A stretch of DNA of 64,000 bases from Micrasema longulum (taxonomy: Eukaryota; Arthropoda; Insecta; Trichoptera; Brachycentridae), in contig JAGVSM010003549.1 in assembly GCA_022494885.1 (NCBI GenBank), positions 1 to 64,000 of the forward strand, read 5' to 3'. This document shows, piece by piece, positions 1 through 11,028 of the stretch. The notes under the pieces are model-generated. The model was not told the origin of the DNA and made no database searches. It was given only the letters and a program-made list of their open reading frames with translations. A program made the translations under genes and the position numbers. The first letter of the stretch is position 1. Each line of letters opens with the position of its first letter.

Positions 1-411
1 GGGACACCCCGGTGAATTAACATTATTTTTCATTTTGATGGAAATACGAAAATTTAAAACGATATATTTATAAATTTTTAAAAAATGATTCCTTAAATCC
101 AACTCGAGCACCAAACAGAAAATATGACATAAAATGCAACGGTAATGAAATTGTGGTATTTTGTTGTTAGACTGTAACTTCTTAAGAATACGCAGCATTT
201 TCCAAGCTAAAAAGAACAATTGTAGTTCTCTAACAAAGGAAGTGCAGGGAGGTTTTGTCCCGCTGAGGAATAGTTAGTCCTTTGCGCATTCATTCTAGGG
301 GTGCCCTAATCTCGACACTAATTTGGAAGACGTAATGGCGGCTATGTACTTAAAGGCAATGTATTAGTTGTAGATGCTTTATGAAATAATTATTAGTCAA
401 TTGATATGAAA
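1..411. other. AT-rich sequence, nothing recognised
   Basis: No coding frame, tRNA-like box, terminal repeat or match to another part of the window was seen here. Confidence 0.5.
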
Positions 412-419
412 CAAGGAAT

Positions 420-532
420 AAAAAAAGATAAGATTACCAATGAGGAGAAAAACAGATTCTCAAAACTTATTGTACAAGGGATTGAGGCTGTACAATGAGT
501 TACCTGAAGAAATAAAGGAGACATATTCATAA
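420..532 (+). pseudogene. LINE ORF2 carboxyl-terminal remnant
   Basis: A frame beginning at about 431 reads RLPMRRKTDSQNLLYKGLRL and continues YNELPEEIKE before a stop at 530-532. This is the typical end of a non-LTR retrotransposon polymerase ORF (a basic-aromatic stretch, then YN.LP..IK). Nothing upstream is recognisable, so only the last ~35 residues survive. Clade not assignable. Confidence 0.5.
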
Positions 533-630
533 TGAAGTGTTGCAAATAAATTATAAAATAAAAATATAAATACCAATACCATTAACAGAAAAGTGAGAAA
601 TATTTTATAAGAATAAATAAAGAACTGTTT

Positions 631-674
631 TTATTTTTGCACCACAACAGGCCATAAGGCTCCATTCCAGAAGT
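631..674 (-). repeat. SINE family B, distal piece left of an L2 insertion
   Basis: This short stretch (GCACCACAACAGGCC and following) aligns with 41411-41455, the tail part of a complete SINE B copy. The remainder of the same SINE resumes at 3253, after the L2 LINE. The two pieces together form one interrupted SINE on the minus strand. Confidence 0.7.
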
Positions 675-1137
675 AACATACGTAACTGGAGATCTGAACA
701 TTCGTTTCGACCGCAAGACGGATTCAGAATCGGTTCGTTTTAATGCACTTTTAAGTGATTTCGATTGTTCACAAGAAGTAAATACCCCTACACATGATGC
801 GGGAGGTACACTTGATGTTATAATACGACGGAATTGTGATAAAAAAATCACAGTTTTTGTAACAGACATCGGACTTTCAGACCACAGATTAGTGCACTGT
901 AAAATTAATATCCAAAAACCAACACCAACTTACAAAACACTCGCATCAAGGCCATGGAGAAAATTAAATTTAGAACATTTTAAATCCGAACTTCAGACAT
1001 CGTTGATTGGTCCGGACATTGACCGTCGCTCAAACGACGTCGATCAATTGGTTGGGTTGTACAATGAGGTACTATCTAACCTGATAGACAAACATGCACC
1101 ATTTACTACGAAAAACTATTCGAAAAAGGAAATCTGA
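675..1137 (+). pseudogene. L2 LINE endonuclease C-terminal half
   Basis: The frame starting at 673 encodes the last third of an apurinic-like endonuclease: GDLNIRFDR, then THDAGGTLDVIIRR and IGLSDHRLVHCKI. In this family the domain nicks target DNA to start target-primed reverse transcription; the visible GD-N and SDH blocks are its metal-binding and catalytic elements. The amino-terminal part is missing (5' truncation). The frame ends at 1135-1137, but a shift at the AAAAAGG run around 1124-1130 rejoins the polymerase frame (…RKSDAWFDENC). Confidence 0.85.
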
Positions 1138-2410
1138 TGCATGGTTCGACGAAAATTGTCGACTCAAAAAGAAAGAGCTAAGACGTCTAGAACGCAAATA
1201 CAGAAACACACTGTCAACTTCGGACCGATCAATATGGTTAGATATGCAAGCCTCTTATAGGACATTTATAAAAGAAATAAAATCTAGTTTCTGGTGTACA
1301 AAAATTAATGAACAGAAAAAGTCTCCAAAACAACTCTGGCGAAGCCTTCAATCTGTTCGTGGTGACTGTATAGCAGAAACATCTAACACAAGCGCTACTG
1401 CCACTGATTTTGCCGACTTTTTTACAAATAAAGTCGAAAAAATCAGACTGGCGTGTAGTTCAGCGAAAAAACCTGTAATTTTAGATAATGCCCTTCAAAA
1501 ATTCAGTAAATTTGAACCAACGTCTATAAATGAGGTTAAAAAAATTGTTGTGGCATTACCCAACAAACAATGTATATTAGATCCGATGCCAACATGGCTT
1601 TTGAAAAAATGCATCAACGTATTAGCTCCATTTTTAACAGATTTATTTAATACATCCATGGAGCGCAGCATTGTTCCGAGAGCCATAAAAAAAGCAAATG
1701 TAACTCCAATTTTAAAAAATTCTCAACTAGATGTGGAAGATCTTTCCAGTTTTCGCCCTATTTCAAATCTTCCCATCGTATCAAAAATACTAGAAAAAAT
1801 AGTTTTTCACAGGCTCGTTAACTATATCGAGCGGAATTCTTTATTTTCGGTAAGGCAATCGGCATACCGACGTTTTCATTCCACGGAGACGGGAGTGATA
1901 AGAGTACTGTCTGACATTATAACGTCGATGGACTCTGGTAATCTGGTGTTGATGGCTCTTCTGGACATGAGTGCTGCATTTGATAATGTAGACCATAATA
2001 TTTTGCTTGAACGTCTGGAGAAAACTTATGGTATCCGTGATCAGGCACATATGTGGTTCAGTTCATATCTTAATAAAAGAGAATATGCAGTCGTGTTCCA
2101 GGGTAAAAGCTCAACCAACTTTCGGGTGTCTTCAGGAGTGCCTCAAGGGTCAGTACTCGGACCACTTCTCTATCTCCTTTACACTAAAGATATAGAGAAC
2201 ATTATCAAAGAATGTGGATTGTGGTCGCACTGCTATGCAGATGATACGCAGATTTATTTTTATTGCAAACCAGGCGAGAGAAGTGTACTTGTCAATTTAA
2301 TTGATGGATGCATCAAGAAAATAGGAAACTGGATGGCTGAAAACAGACTAACATTAAACCCATCAAAAACTGAACAACTGTGGTGGCTTCAGCCAGACGA
2401 CAGAATTTGA
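1125..2410 (+). pseudogene. L2 LINE reverse transcriptase
   Basis: A long open frame (from 1094, homologous from about 1125) carries the RT core in order: LWRSLQSVRG linker, DPMPTWLLKKC, SFRPISNLPIVSKILEKIVF, STETGVIRVLSDI, DMSAAFDNVDHNILLERL (first catalytic Asp), [16 protein letters not shown], and YADDTQIYF with the YADD box at 2234-2245. All three catalytic aspartates are kept. The frame runs out at 2408-2410 after NPSKTEQ; a shift near 2380 joins the next segment. Function in a live element: copying the element RNA at the chromosomal nick. This copy cannot make a full protein. Confidence 0.9.
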
Positions 2411-3094
2411 TCCAGGATACGGCTCTACCCAATGTAGGGAGTGCCGTTTTACCCACCGTTAAACTACTGGGAGTTTTACTCAATTCTGACCTATCTCTTG
2501 ACGCTCAAATTAGTAGAACGGTAAGTTCATGCTTCTACCAGCTGAGACAAATTAAATGCATACGCAAAAATTTGCCGGTTGATGCCGCCTGTCAATTAAT
2601 AAATGCGTTTGTAGTGTCTAGAGTCGATTATTGTAATGGTATCTATGCAGGTCTACCAATGAACAAAATGACTCGCCTACAATCTGTATTGAATGCCGCA
2701 GCGAGACTTATTTTCGGAATCTCTAAGTTCAGTCATATCACTCCACCACTTCGGGAACTACACTGGCTACGTTTTCCACAGAGGGTCGAATACAAACTCT
2801 GTTGGTTTATGTATAAGTCACTGCACAACTCGGCTCCGGAATATCTAAGGGAACTATGCATTCCAGATGAACTAGCTGACAGGCGTCTCACGCTTAGATC
2901 AGCTACGTCTACGGCGAGAGGAAAAGTTATTATATCTCTACGCAAACAGCGCACTAAATTTAGTGAACGCGCATTTGCGGTCGCAGGCCCCTATGGCATG
3001 GAATGCTCTCCCAGCAGAGGTGCGAGGCTGTGAAAGTGAAGTGATGTTTCGGAAAAAACTTAAAACCCACTTGTTCTCTAAATCATTTGAATGA
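2380..3094 (+). pseudogene. L2 LINE C-terminal domain
   Basis: Continuation of the polymerase in another frame: KLLGVLLNSDLSLDAQ, YCNGIYAGLP, LHWLRFPQRVEYKL, LADRRLTLRSATST, then KQRTKFSERAFAVAGP. A further shift near 2990 (CCCCTATGG against CCCTACGG in the copy at 18550) turns the end into nonsense. Correcting for it, the original stop falls at 3092-3094 after LFSKSFE. The role of this C-terminal region in L2 elements is not established. Confidence 0.85.
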
Positions 3095-3252
3095 ATCCGT
3101 GGCACGTGACAACAAAATAAATTATTTTAATTAAATTACAAATTTAAAAGCTTCAATTAAATTAACTTAACAATAAAATCACCATGTAAAGCGCCCTTGA
3201 GGTATTTTATTACGAAAATGGCGCTATATAAGTTATCCACAATAAATAAAAA

Positions 3253-3360
3253 GTGAATCACAGCACAGAACATCCAGGCGTGAGAAATATCGCAGTAAAT
3301 TCTTGTGTTCTCACCGAGCATCGAACCCGGATCCATCCACTACACCACCGAGGCCGCTAT
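3253..3360 (-). repeat. SINE family B, tRNA-like head right of the L2 insertion
   Basis: Continues the SINE begun at 631-674. It reads ATCACAGCACAGAACATCC, then TGTTCTCACCGAGCATCG and a degraded box B (minus strand), ending GAGGCCGC. The uninterrupted copy at 41404-41580 shows the expected order. A few bases (AGT-AA/AGTGAA) resemble each other at the two junctions and may be a short target duplication. Confidence 0.75.
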
Positions 3361-4420
3361 AACACTTTGACATCACTTTTACACCACCTTTTTCTTATTA
3401 CTCCATTAAAATTTTTTTGCTACTTCTGTTTTAAATATAAATATGTCTGTTCTTTATATATAAATATATATAAAACATGTCAAAGCCTACAAGACGTTTA
3501 AATATAAAAAAATAAATAAAAAAAATAAGCACAAACGTACTCGTATTGGTTTAATTGCAATTATAATATTATGCCTATTAATTACTAAATTATGCATCAA
3601 AAATATTGTTTTTTTTTGTTTTTGCACAGTCGTCAGGAGGGTAATATTTTTTTATAAGAGAAACATAAACGGGAATTAAAATAATAAACAAATAAAATTT
3701 TGTATTGATAAAGCAGTAATTTAAGGAAAGTATTTTCAATAAATGAGATTAAAAATACATGTACTTTTATACTAACGTAAGCGTCCAACACCTATACGCA
3801 GAGTAAAATGATTCAATATTTCTAAATATTTATGTAAAACCAAATGAAAATACAAGTACGTATAATAATATTTATCTGATTCATAGCATTATTATGCGTG
3901 TAAAATTGTAATACCGACGCGACGTACAGATTACAGATAAACATCCCAAAATTTTTCGGTGTGGAAAAGGCAAGGCACCTTGCTATTTCTAGCGTGTGGA
4001 TATTTTTGGATAAAATAATATTGACGATAAGCTGAGAACCTTTTCGCAGCGGACCTTTCACACTTTCCCTTGAGCATTATTGAAGTATGGAGAATGGAAC
4101 GCACTTTACGATGGGGAAAAAATAACCTGACAACGTTGCTGTATGGAAGTTCGATCCTTTTGTTAGTTTTATTCGTACAATAAATAATGCACTGAGTCCT
4201 ACTTCTATTTATACATGGTGTGTTGCTGTCGGTGTTCAAGCCCCAATCCAATACATAAATTAGAGATATTTCTCTTGGATTAACATCGTTAAGTTATGCT
4301 TTCTCGTACTAACAGCTACGTGAAAAAATAAACATAAAAAAATTGTGTAAAATTTCATTAAAATAAATCGACATTGGTGCATTACGTGAGGCTGAGATAA
4401 GCGTTATCAACAAACTCACA
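3361..4420. other. AT-rich sequence without recognised features
   Basis: Mostly A/T runs. A 106-codon frame exists on the minus strand (3931-4251) but has no recognisable motif and biased, transposon-desert composition, so I treat it as chance. Confidence 0.4.
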
Positions 4421-4555
4421 TGGAACCTGTGAAGTCAACAAAGTTTGGTGCTTCGTCCTTGCAACACACAGCTTTCAAAAAGTTTAATCAATTGCCACCG
4501 AGGTTTAGAATACCAATTTCGATTTATAAGAACAGAACGTTTGAATTAAAATAAT
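4421..4555 (+). pseudogene. possible LINE carboxyl-terminal remnant
   Basis: One frame reads STKFGASSLQHTAFKKFN followed by QLPPRFR and FELK before a stop. The arrangement (T.FG..S...A.K.FN.LP..R) is that seen at the end of several non-LTR retrotransposon ORFs. There is no further support upstream or downstream. Confidence 0.4.
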
Positions 4556-4915
4556 ATGTCTTTGAGAACTACTTAGAATAAATGATATTGATTTAGTTGA
4601 TCCGAAGAATGTTGATTAAATAATTCTTCATATTTTTTTAACTTTACATGGAAGAAATAAGTTTATCATATTTTTCTCTATTGAATGTAATTAATAAATA
4701 TTATAATATTACTTTTTAACATAATTGTTCAAAGCGTAAGTGTAAATACGTCTGTCAATAAATATTATTATAAATATGCTCGTCCCTAAATACGGATTTT
4801 CTAAAATTCCCTGGGAACATTTTGTAAAATAATGGATATGTTTTTTAAATATGTAAATAATTAAATATGTGCGAAGGTTTTCACGGTCACTGTTATCAAT
4901 TTGTTTATTTTTTGG

Positions 4916-5067
4916 GTGATACCGTGTGTGTTATATTTGTTCCAACGTTTCGGCTACCATTAAAGAAGCTATCTTCAGGGTAAATTGAGTGACTCAGTTT
5001 ACCCTGAAGATGGCTCCTGGAATGTAGCCAAAGCTTTGGAACAAATCCAACCACACGGTATCACACA
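4916..5067. repeat. imperfect palindrome with two hammerhead-like arms (PLE-type)
   Basis: Left arm 4917-4982 and right arm 5000-5066 are inverted copies (about 80% identical by eye) around a 17-nt loop. Each arm, read outward, starts with CCCTGAAGA. The minus-strand left arm keeps CTGAAGA and GAAAC but has a weakened stem II. The plus-strand right arm keeps a GGCT/AGCC stem II but has AAAG in place of GAAA. This architecture matches the inverted terminal repeats of Penelope-like elements, which are known to carry hammerhead motifs; assignment to PLE is inference. Confidence 0.6.
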
Positions 5068-5087
5068 AAAAGAAACATATGATAGAT

Positions 5088-5250
5088 GACGAGTCTTACG
5101 CTTCAGGTGCCATTCCAGGGACTATGAAATATTCTTAAATAAAAACACCCTTCTAAACAAATATTTCATTTCAACCATATCGGGAATCGAACTTAAGGCC
5201 TCTTGCATGGTAGGCAAACGCATTGACCGTAGCACCAGGAGACCGTTAAA
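5088..5250 (-). repeat. SINE family C, partial copy
   Basis: Minus-strand tRNA-derived SINE. The box B region is GGGAATCGAACTTAAGGCC (degraded), next to CTTGCATGGTAGGCAAACGC. The body contains CAGGTGCCATTCCAGGGACT and AATATTTCATTTCAACC. It matches copies at 33855, 35870, 49784 and 63676; the far 3' part is absent here. Confidence 0.75.
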
Positions 5251-5329
5251 ATTTCGTAAATAACAAAGATTTATCAGAATAATGATTATTCTAATTACTA
5301 AACACATAAACATCTCTTCAATTCGTGCC

Positions 5330-5735
5330 TCATGTCTGAGGACGGTGATTACGCCTGACTCCAGGCATGGCTCGTTTGTGGACAGCCTCCCTCCATCTGG
5401 AACGGTCTTGTGCTCTTCTATAGGCATTAATCAGTGATGATTCTGATAATTCAGTGACTGTGCCGCCACATCTTGTCGGTTGACGTCCACGCGACTTTGT
5501 CCCTTCGAGACTTCTCAGGAGAATAGTTTTCTCCAAACTATAAGAGTTCTCCCTGGAAATATGTCCAAAGAACTGCAGGATTTTTTTTTCGCATATAGAT
5601 GTTAATTTTTCTCCTATGTCGAGTTCCTGGAGTTTAGATGCATAAGTACGTATGGCCGTCCACGGAATCTGCAGCATTAACCACCAACACTTCATTTCGA
5701 AAGTTTCGATTTTTTGTATACATAAACATATAGTT
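5330..5735 (-). pseudogene. LINE polymerase C-terminal fragment
   Basis: An open minus-strand frame of 121 codons, extendable upstream in frame to about 5735 (IETFEMKCWW), encodes IPWTAIRTYASKLQELDI, KKILQFFGHISRE, RSRGRQPTRC-type basic GR.P motif and RWREAVHKRAMPG. The pattern 'EMW.WRRMLRI-WT..RTN', 'FGH', 'G.RPRGR..TRW', 'R..W' is the classic end of RTE-like endonuclease-reverse transcriptases of arthropods. The polymerase domain itself is missing. Confidence 0.75.
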
Positions 5736-5739
5736 ATTA

Positions 5740-7425
5740 TTAAATTAATGAAAGAATATCTGTATCAAAGAAGATAAAACACAGCAATCTATATTTTGCC
5801 GTTTTAAAGTTTGAAATGCAGAAAGTATCGTAATAAGCAATTATTTTACACCCAAGTCCATTTTTGACAAAAAAATGCATTTTTAAGTTGAAGTAAAAAT
5901 TTAGTCAATTTTTATTTAGTGCAAAAAACATCAGCAGTCCCAAACATGCTATTTTCATGTGTAATATAACATAATAAAAAAATATCATTTTACGTTGAAA
6001 ATTCTTTATTGATTGTAATTATTTCATTTGGTTCAATAGTTATAATGAGTTGGAAATCACACAATCACAAAATTTGTTTTCTGAACATTTTGTTCAATGT
6101 TACTCTCGTGGTTTATCCTTATTTTGGACCTATCAATAAATAAAAATGCATACAAAAACTTGATATGACGATAAAAACGCAACATTTTTCTTTTCATCCA
6201 GATTCATTATAAATAAAAGAATTAACATCAAGTATTATGTACCAAACCCGTAGGTTATTTACTCTGATTTTACATTTACATACTACATTTTCCGAAGTGA
6301 TTCAAGTCTATTGTATCTTTTATTTGATCAGTCTAGCAAAATTGTTTTTTTTCATGCACTCCGGACAGTATTTTTTTATTAGAATGTCTAGTAATAACCA
6401 CTCGGACGACGTTTTATTAACGTATTTACTATTCTATTCAAATATTTAATCCACGGCGAGGAATAGGATGCGCGTCCCACATAGTGGTGGGTTTTTGTTT
6501 GATATTATTACTGTGCGTCGGCCACAGTCACAATACAAAACGCACAAGATACCGAAGATAGAGGATTGAAGAGAAACGTCATCAGGGGCACTAATTTATT
6601 CCAGAGTATCCCACTAAACCTCATTTAATACTCAAACCTATATACCATTGCTCAACCCGAAACTATGTTGGTAAATCATAAATGCATTTATGATTTCAAT
6701 GCGCTGTAATTCCGTCACCATTTTCTTTTGATTATGTTTATTTTAAGAAAAGGTAATAGAAAATGACGTGGCAATGTAAGTTATTTCGTGATGAGACGCA
6801 GGAGTTTAAGTAAATACAACGGACATAGACGTGGTCAAATGCTGTTCTGGGAGTTGATTGCGGATATCTTTTGGGCTAGGTAGGGAGGTTTTAAATGTCT
6901 GGCTTTTTTTTCTCAATGTTTAAAGTAAATTTTTGAAATAAATGCGTAGAATTTACCACGTTATTTAAGTTATGTAGCTACTTAACCCTCCCTTGCCTAA
7001 GAAGGGTATCTGGGGTCCTCTTAGGTAGCATATTTGTTCAATACCTGGTGGGAAAATGAAATAACACGCGCATGTGGGGCGAACAATTGCGGGGAGCGAC
7101 ACTCTTGGGCTTTTACGATTTTATTGGTGGCGTGGATTGTATTTTAATTTTAATGAAATAAGTTCATTTCCTCAATATGCGGTATGCAGTTTCAATCAAT
7201 CACAACCCCAATGAATGAGATAGACGGATGCCATTAACCTGGTTCGTTTTTGATAGAATTGCAAGCGGCACCAACACTAGGACGGGCCGCCAATCTGGAG
7301 CTAAACACTGGTGGTTGGTAAAAAAACTAAATTTATGATGCAGCCCACGTTCAACAAAATAAACGCGCGATTCACTACACGAGGTCTTATTGTGGAGGAT
7401 GATCAAATAATACTAAGGTGGGAAG
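5740..7425. other. unassigned intergenic sequence
   Basis: No coding or repeat similarity was recognised. The section 6450-7400 is less AT-rich than its surroundings but has stops in all frames and no boxes of tRNA type. Confidence 0.4.
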
Positions 7426-7429
7426 TGAA

Positions 7430-7500
7430 CAGTTGTGGGTACCAAGGATGTTGAAGTTGTGATAATAATTTGGACAATGCATACCCACATAATTCGCAAC
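7430..7500 (+). repeat. short interspersed repeat shared with 26030-26105
   Basis: AAGGATGTTGAAGTTGTGA, then TAATAATTTGGACAATGCAT, aligns with AAGGTTGAATGTGGAAATTG, then TGACAATAATCGACACTGC, near 26060. Both are followed by an ATACxxxCATAAT motif. Family unknown; it may be the 3' piece of a larger element. Confidence 0.4.
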
Positions 7501-7907
7501 CTATACCTTTTTTTTGATGAACATGATATTTTTTTTTTATAATCCTACCCCATAATGTTGATAATGTATCAAACATATTTTTTTTTTATTCTGCCAAATT
7601 TTTTCAATATTAATTTACATTTGTATTTTTTTTTCTCCCGCGCGTTTGCGCTGTTTAGCAAGCATGACAATTCATTTACTTTACAGTTTAATAATCTTAG
7701 ATACTTCGGTGAATTTTCACGTGCGCTTCTCCACTCCCAACCTCCCGCCGAACCGCCCCACCAAATGGTGGCGTGACAAATCAGTGTTATTCAAAACGTA
7801 GCAGTGAGAGGGGCTAGCAACCATTTAGATTACTCTTGCAACAGTATTTTATGAAAAAATGTATGCGTTTTGGCGAAAACTATATAATGAACCAGTTTTG
7901 GGAACAC

Positions 7908-8434
7908 TACCATAACAATCTCTTTTCTCGCCGAACACGTAGCTAAACTAAGCGTAAAATGTCTGTCCGCTAGACACTACAAATTGGCAAATTTTTGCGT
8001 ATGCATTTAATTTGTCTCAGCTGGTGGAAGCATGAACTTATCGTTCTACTAATTTGAGCGTCAAGACAAAAGTCAGAATTAAGTAAGACTCCAAGTAGTT
8101 TAACGGTGAGTAAAGCGGTACTCCCTACATTGGGTAGTGCCGTATCCTGAATAAAAATCTGTCTTTTGGCTGAAACCACCTATTATTGTTCCGTTTTTGA
8201 TGGGTTTAATGTTAGTCTCACTAAACCTATCTTTCAGCCATCCAGTTTCCTATTTTTTGAATGCATCTATCAATTTAATTTACTAATTAAAAATAAATTT
8301 ATGTATCATCTGCATAGCAGTGAGACCAAAATCCATATTCTTTGATAATGTTCTCTATATCTTTAGTGTATAGGAGATAAAAGAGTGGTCCGAGTACTGA
8401 CCCTTGAGGCACTCCAATAGACACCCAAATGTTG
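7908..8434 (-). mobile_element. L2-type LINE, internally deleted copy
   Basis: The minus strand encodes [15 protein letters not shown] (at 8416 downward), HCYADDT with an in-frame stop after the box (8300s), then QDTALPNVGSTALLTVKLLG and RQIKCIRKNLP. After ‘TTGCCA’ the sequence jumps over about 30 bases to TTTGTAGTGTCTAG, then jumps again to a segment matching LADRRLTLRSATST of the 675-3252 copy. Both ends are truncated: no tail hairpin and no RT front. A dead fragment with at least two internal deletions. Confidence 0.85.
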
Positions 8435-8439
8435 GCGCA

Positions 8440-9270
8440 TAAAAACATATTTTAAACTTTGCTGGCAATAAATTTCTCGCAGCTTCAAAAGTTCAGCTTC
8501 CCGAAATAATTTATGAATAATTTGTGATTTCAAACTTGTAGATATAAGTATCACTTGTCTTTTATTTCTTTTGAAAAATGTATTACATAATATGTATGTG
8601 GTATGTTAAAATGTTTTCCTGTTTTCGCGGGCACAAGTTTCAGAAAAATAAATTTTATCAATTACTGGATTAAATATGCAACGTTTTCCTTGAACGAAAC
8701 ATGTAATTGAAATAACTCATTCTACAAAATGGTTCAAATGTCCCAAAAAAAAAATTGGTTCTGCAAAAGTTTGATTCATTTTTTAAAAGGTGGTTATTTT
8801 TATAAGTTTATCCGTCCAAACACAAAATGATCACGATTTCACATGGTCGTAGCTTTGGTTTAAATTTGAAATCGTTCGTAATCTGTGTCCTTTGAAGGAT
8901 TATACACGCCTTGTGGAGTAAGGCCTATCCCAAAACGGTGTTTTTCAACATATTTTTGTAAATGCCATGAAACTAAATCCACTGACGTAGAAAAAACGCT
9001 CAGTACGAATTTTAATCCCTGTGAAATAATAGTGCCCGCTGTCTGTTAGAATTTTAAATATGTGATTATTTTAAATTTTAGGAAAAAAGAAAATATTTAT
9101 ATTTACCTCTCAAGAATCTTATCCATTTTAAATTGGAACCAAATATACAATAAAGTATGCATAAAAGTGTTTTTAGAGGCAGTTGCAAAACAAAATAAAA
9201 AAAAATGTTTTCACAAAAATGGGCGAAATGTTCCATTTTAATATATTTTTTTTGCAAAATCATATTGTTG
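8440..9270. other. AT-rich sequence, nothing recognised
   Basis: No homology to other parts of the window and no coding motif was noticed. Confidence 0.4.
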
Positions 9271-9276
9271 ATTTTG

Positions 9277-9691
9277 ACAAAAACTCAACACTTTTTTTTT
9301 ATTGTTTGTTGAAGCTGGCCCATATGCAAAATCAATTTCATGGTCTTCTCCCAAATATGCGAATAATATCTTAGGAATAAATTTTAGCTAACATTATTCG
9401 TTAAGTAAACGATTTTACTTATTTGTTAAATAAATAATTAAAAAAATTCTTTGATGTCAAATGTGTCCACGTGTCAAAAACAGAAAAACAAAAACTCAAC
9501 AGTATTTTTTTATTGTTTGTTTAAACTGGCTCACATGCAAGATCTATTTCATGGTCCTCTCCTAACTATGTGAATAATATCTAAGGAATAAATTTTAGCT
9601 AACATTATTCTTTAAGTAAACAATTTTACTTATTTGTCAAATAAATAATTTAAAAATACTTTAATGTCAAATGTGTCCACGTGTCCAAAAA
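9277..9691 (+). repeat. two-copy tandem duplication, 211-bp unit
   Basis: Unit 1 (9277-9487) and unit 2 (9488-9691) both begin ACAAAAACTCAACA and end AATGTGTCCACGTGTC, with roughly 90% identity by eye. Shared internal words include ATTTTAGCTAACATTATTC. Point differences and small indels show that the duplication is not very recent. No coding potential is visible. Confidence 0.85.
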
Positions 9692-9699
9692 TGTCTTTG

Positions 9700-11028
9700 T
9701 GTGTTTTTATTATTTTATAAAACATTATTGTACATGTATATAAGTATTTGTGCGGATGTTGGAGGATCAGCAGCTGGCTGGTGTAGAGGAGCCAAATAAG
9801 ACAATGGCATGCTTTTCGGCTCAATATCTGCAAAGTACCTATATGTATTATACTACTTATATTACTACAATTATAATTTCGTTGTTGTTATTATTATCGA
9901 TTTTACAATTTATTTATATATGAATGCGTACATCTTTACAAACACTTATGTATGTGTATGTGCCTATATATTATTAAAGATACCAACTACTGTAACTCAA
10001 ACATTATAAATGAATGTCTCGATACAGGTACGCCCAGTAAAGTGTTCATATAGAAAAGAAAAATAAAACGATTTACCTGTAATGAATAAAAAGAAAAAAA
10101 TTGATTCGATAGAATATCTTAAATTGGTAATCTTTATTTATGTATAAATGGTGGTCTTTATATATGTATTTTTGTTGATTTACAAAACAAAATACATTCA
10201 TCAGAATAATAACGTAAAACAAATATTAATTAAACACATAATTACCAAAAATCTTTGAATAACTAATTATTTTCTAGTAATTTGTTGTTAATTTGGGTCA
10301 ATACAATTTATATAAATACTGACGATGAATTTAATCAAGTCATTGCTTATTTTGGACTACTCGGTACAAAGTAGGAAACGGGGGCATGCGTTTACGTTTA
10401 TATAATTTGCCGTAGCAAAAATGATATTGCATCGAAATAAACACAATGTAACAGGTTGTAAAAGTTGTTTAACAGAGGTGGAGTTTATTACTCCAGAAGG
10501 CGTGAGGCGGACAAATGCAATAGTAAAAAGTATCTGCGAATGGAACGGGGAACAAAATCGTAAACATTGAGTGTGATAAAACCACGGAGAGGTGGCGGTA
10601 ATCTTATTTTACGACTTGAAGCGCTTTCGTTTAAAAATATAGCTTTTCTCAAATCTGGCCAATTTGACTGCCTTACGACACCAGTTCACCGCCAAATTCT
10701 TCTTTACGGATATCTATTGGTCATAAATACAGATATATTGAAGTTTCTGTTGTTAAAACATAATACGGCGAAAAAACAAATGGTTATTTGAGTGTTATTA
10801 CGTATAAACTTTAAAGGATTCACTAAAAAGCTTAAATATGTTGGAATTTAGAGTTTGAGTTTAATTTTTCAAAAATGCATTAATGTTAAAAATGCAAATT
10901 TTTGCTCTGCGGTTTAAAAAATGTGGATTTGATAGATGTATTGTAAGGAATAAATCATGTTTGAACAATTGTAAGAGAGGAGGGATAATATTATTATAGT
11001 AATTGATATAAATATTGACAGGCACCGC
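9700..11028. other. unassigned AT-rich sequence
   Basis: No motif was recognised. A 74-codon frame at 10567-10791 (plus) has no family resemblance. Confidence 0.4.

Larger units (their letters stand above)
675..3252 (+). mobile_element. L2-type non-LTR retrotransposon, 5'-truncated
   Basis: A LINE copy runs from within the endonuclease domain to a complete 3' tail. Order: end of an APE-type endonuclease (motifs GDLNI, LDVIIRR, LSDH), linker, reverse transcriptase ([28 protein letters not shown]), C-terminal domain (RLTLRSATST), stop near 3094, short UTR, then the 3' hairpin GCGCCCTTGAGGT ... GGCGCTATATAA and an A/T-rich end. At least three frameshifts break the ORF. It lies inside a SINE. 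Three partial relatives occur at 7908-8434, 18066-18815 and 33045-33500. Motif order and spacing fit the L2/CR1 group; the exact family is unknown. Confidence 0.9.

Noticed and set aside
1094..2410. Complete, functional retrotransposon ORF
   Set aside because: The frame lacks the endonuclease front, and three frameshifts separate endonuclease, RT and C-terminal parts; it is one dead copy.
3822..4251. 106- and 79-codon minus-strand frames
   Set aside because: No conserved motif, overlapping each other in different frames, in AT-rich repeat-poor DNA; expected by chance over 64 kb.
4916..5067. Rho-independent terminator
   Set aside because: Stem-loop is far too long and the genome is not bacterial; PLE-type inverted arms explain it.
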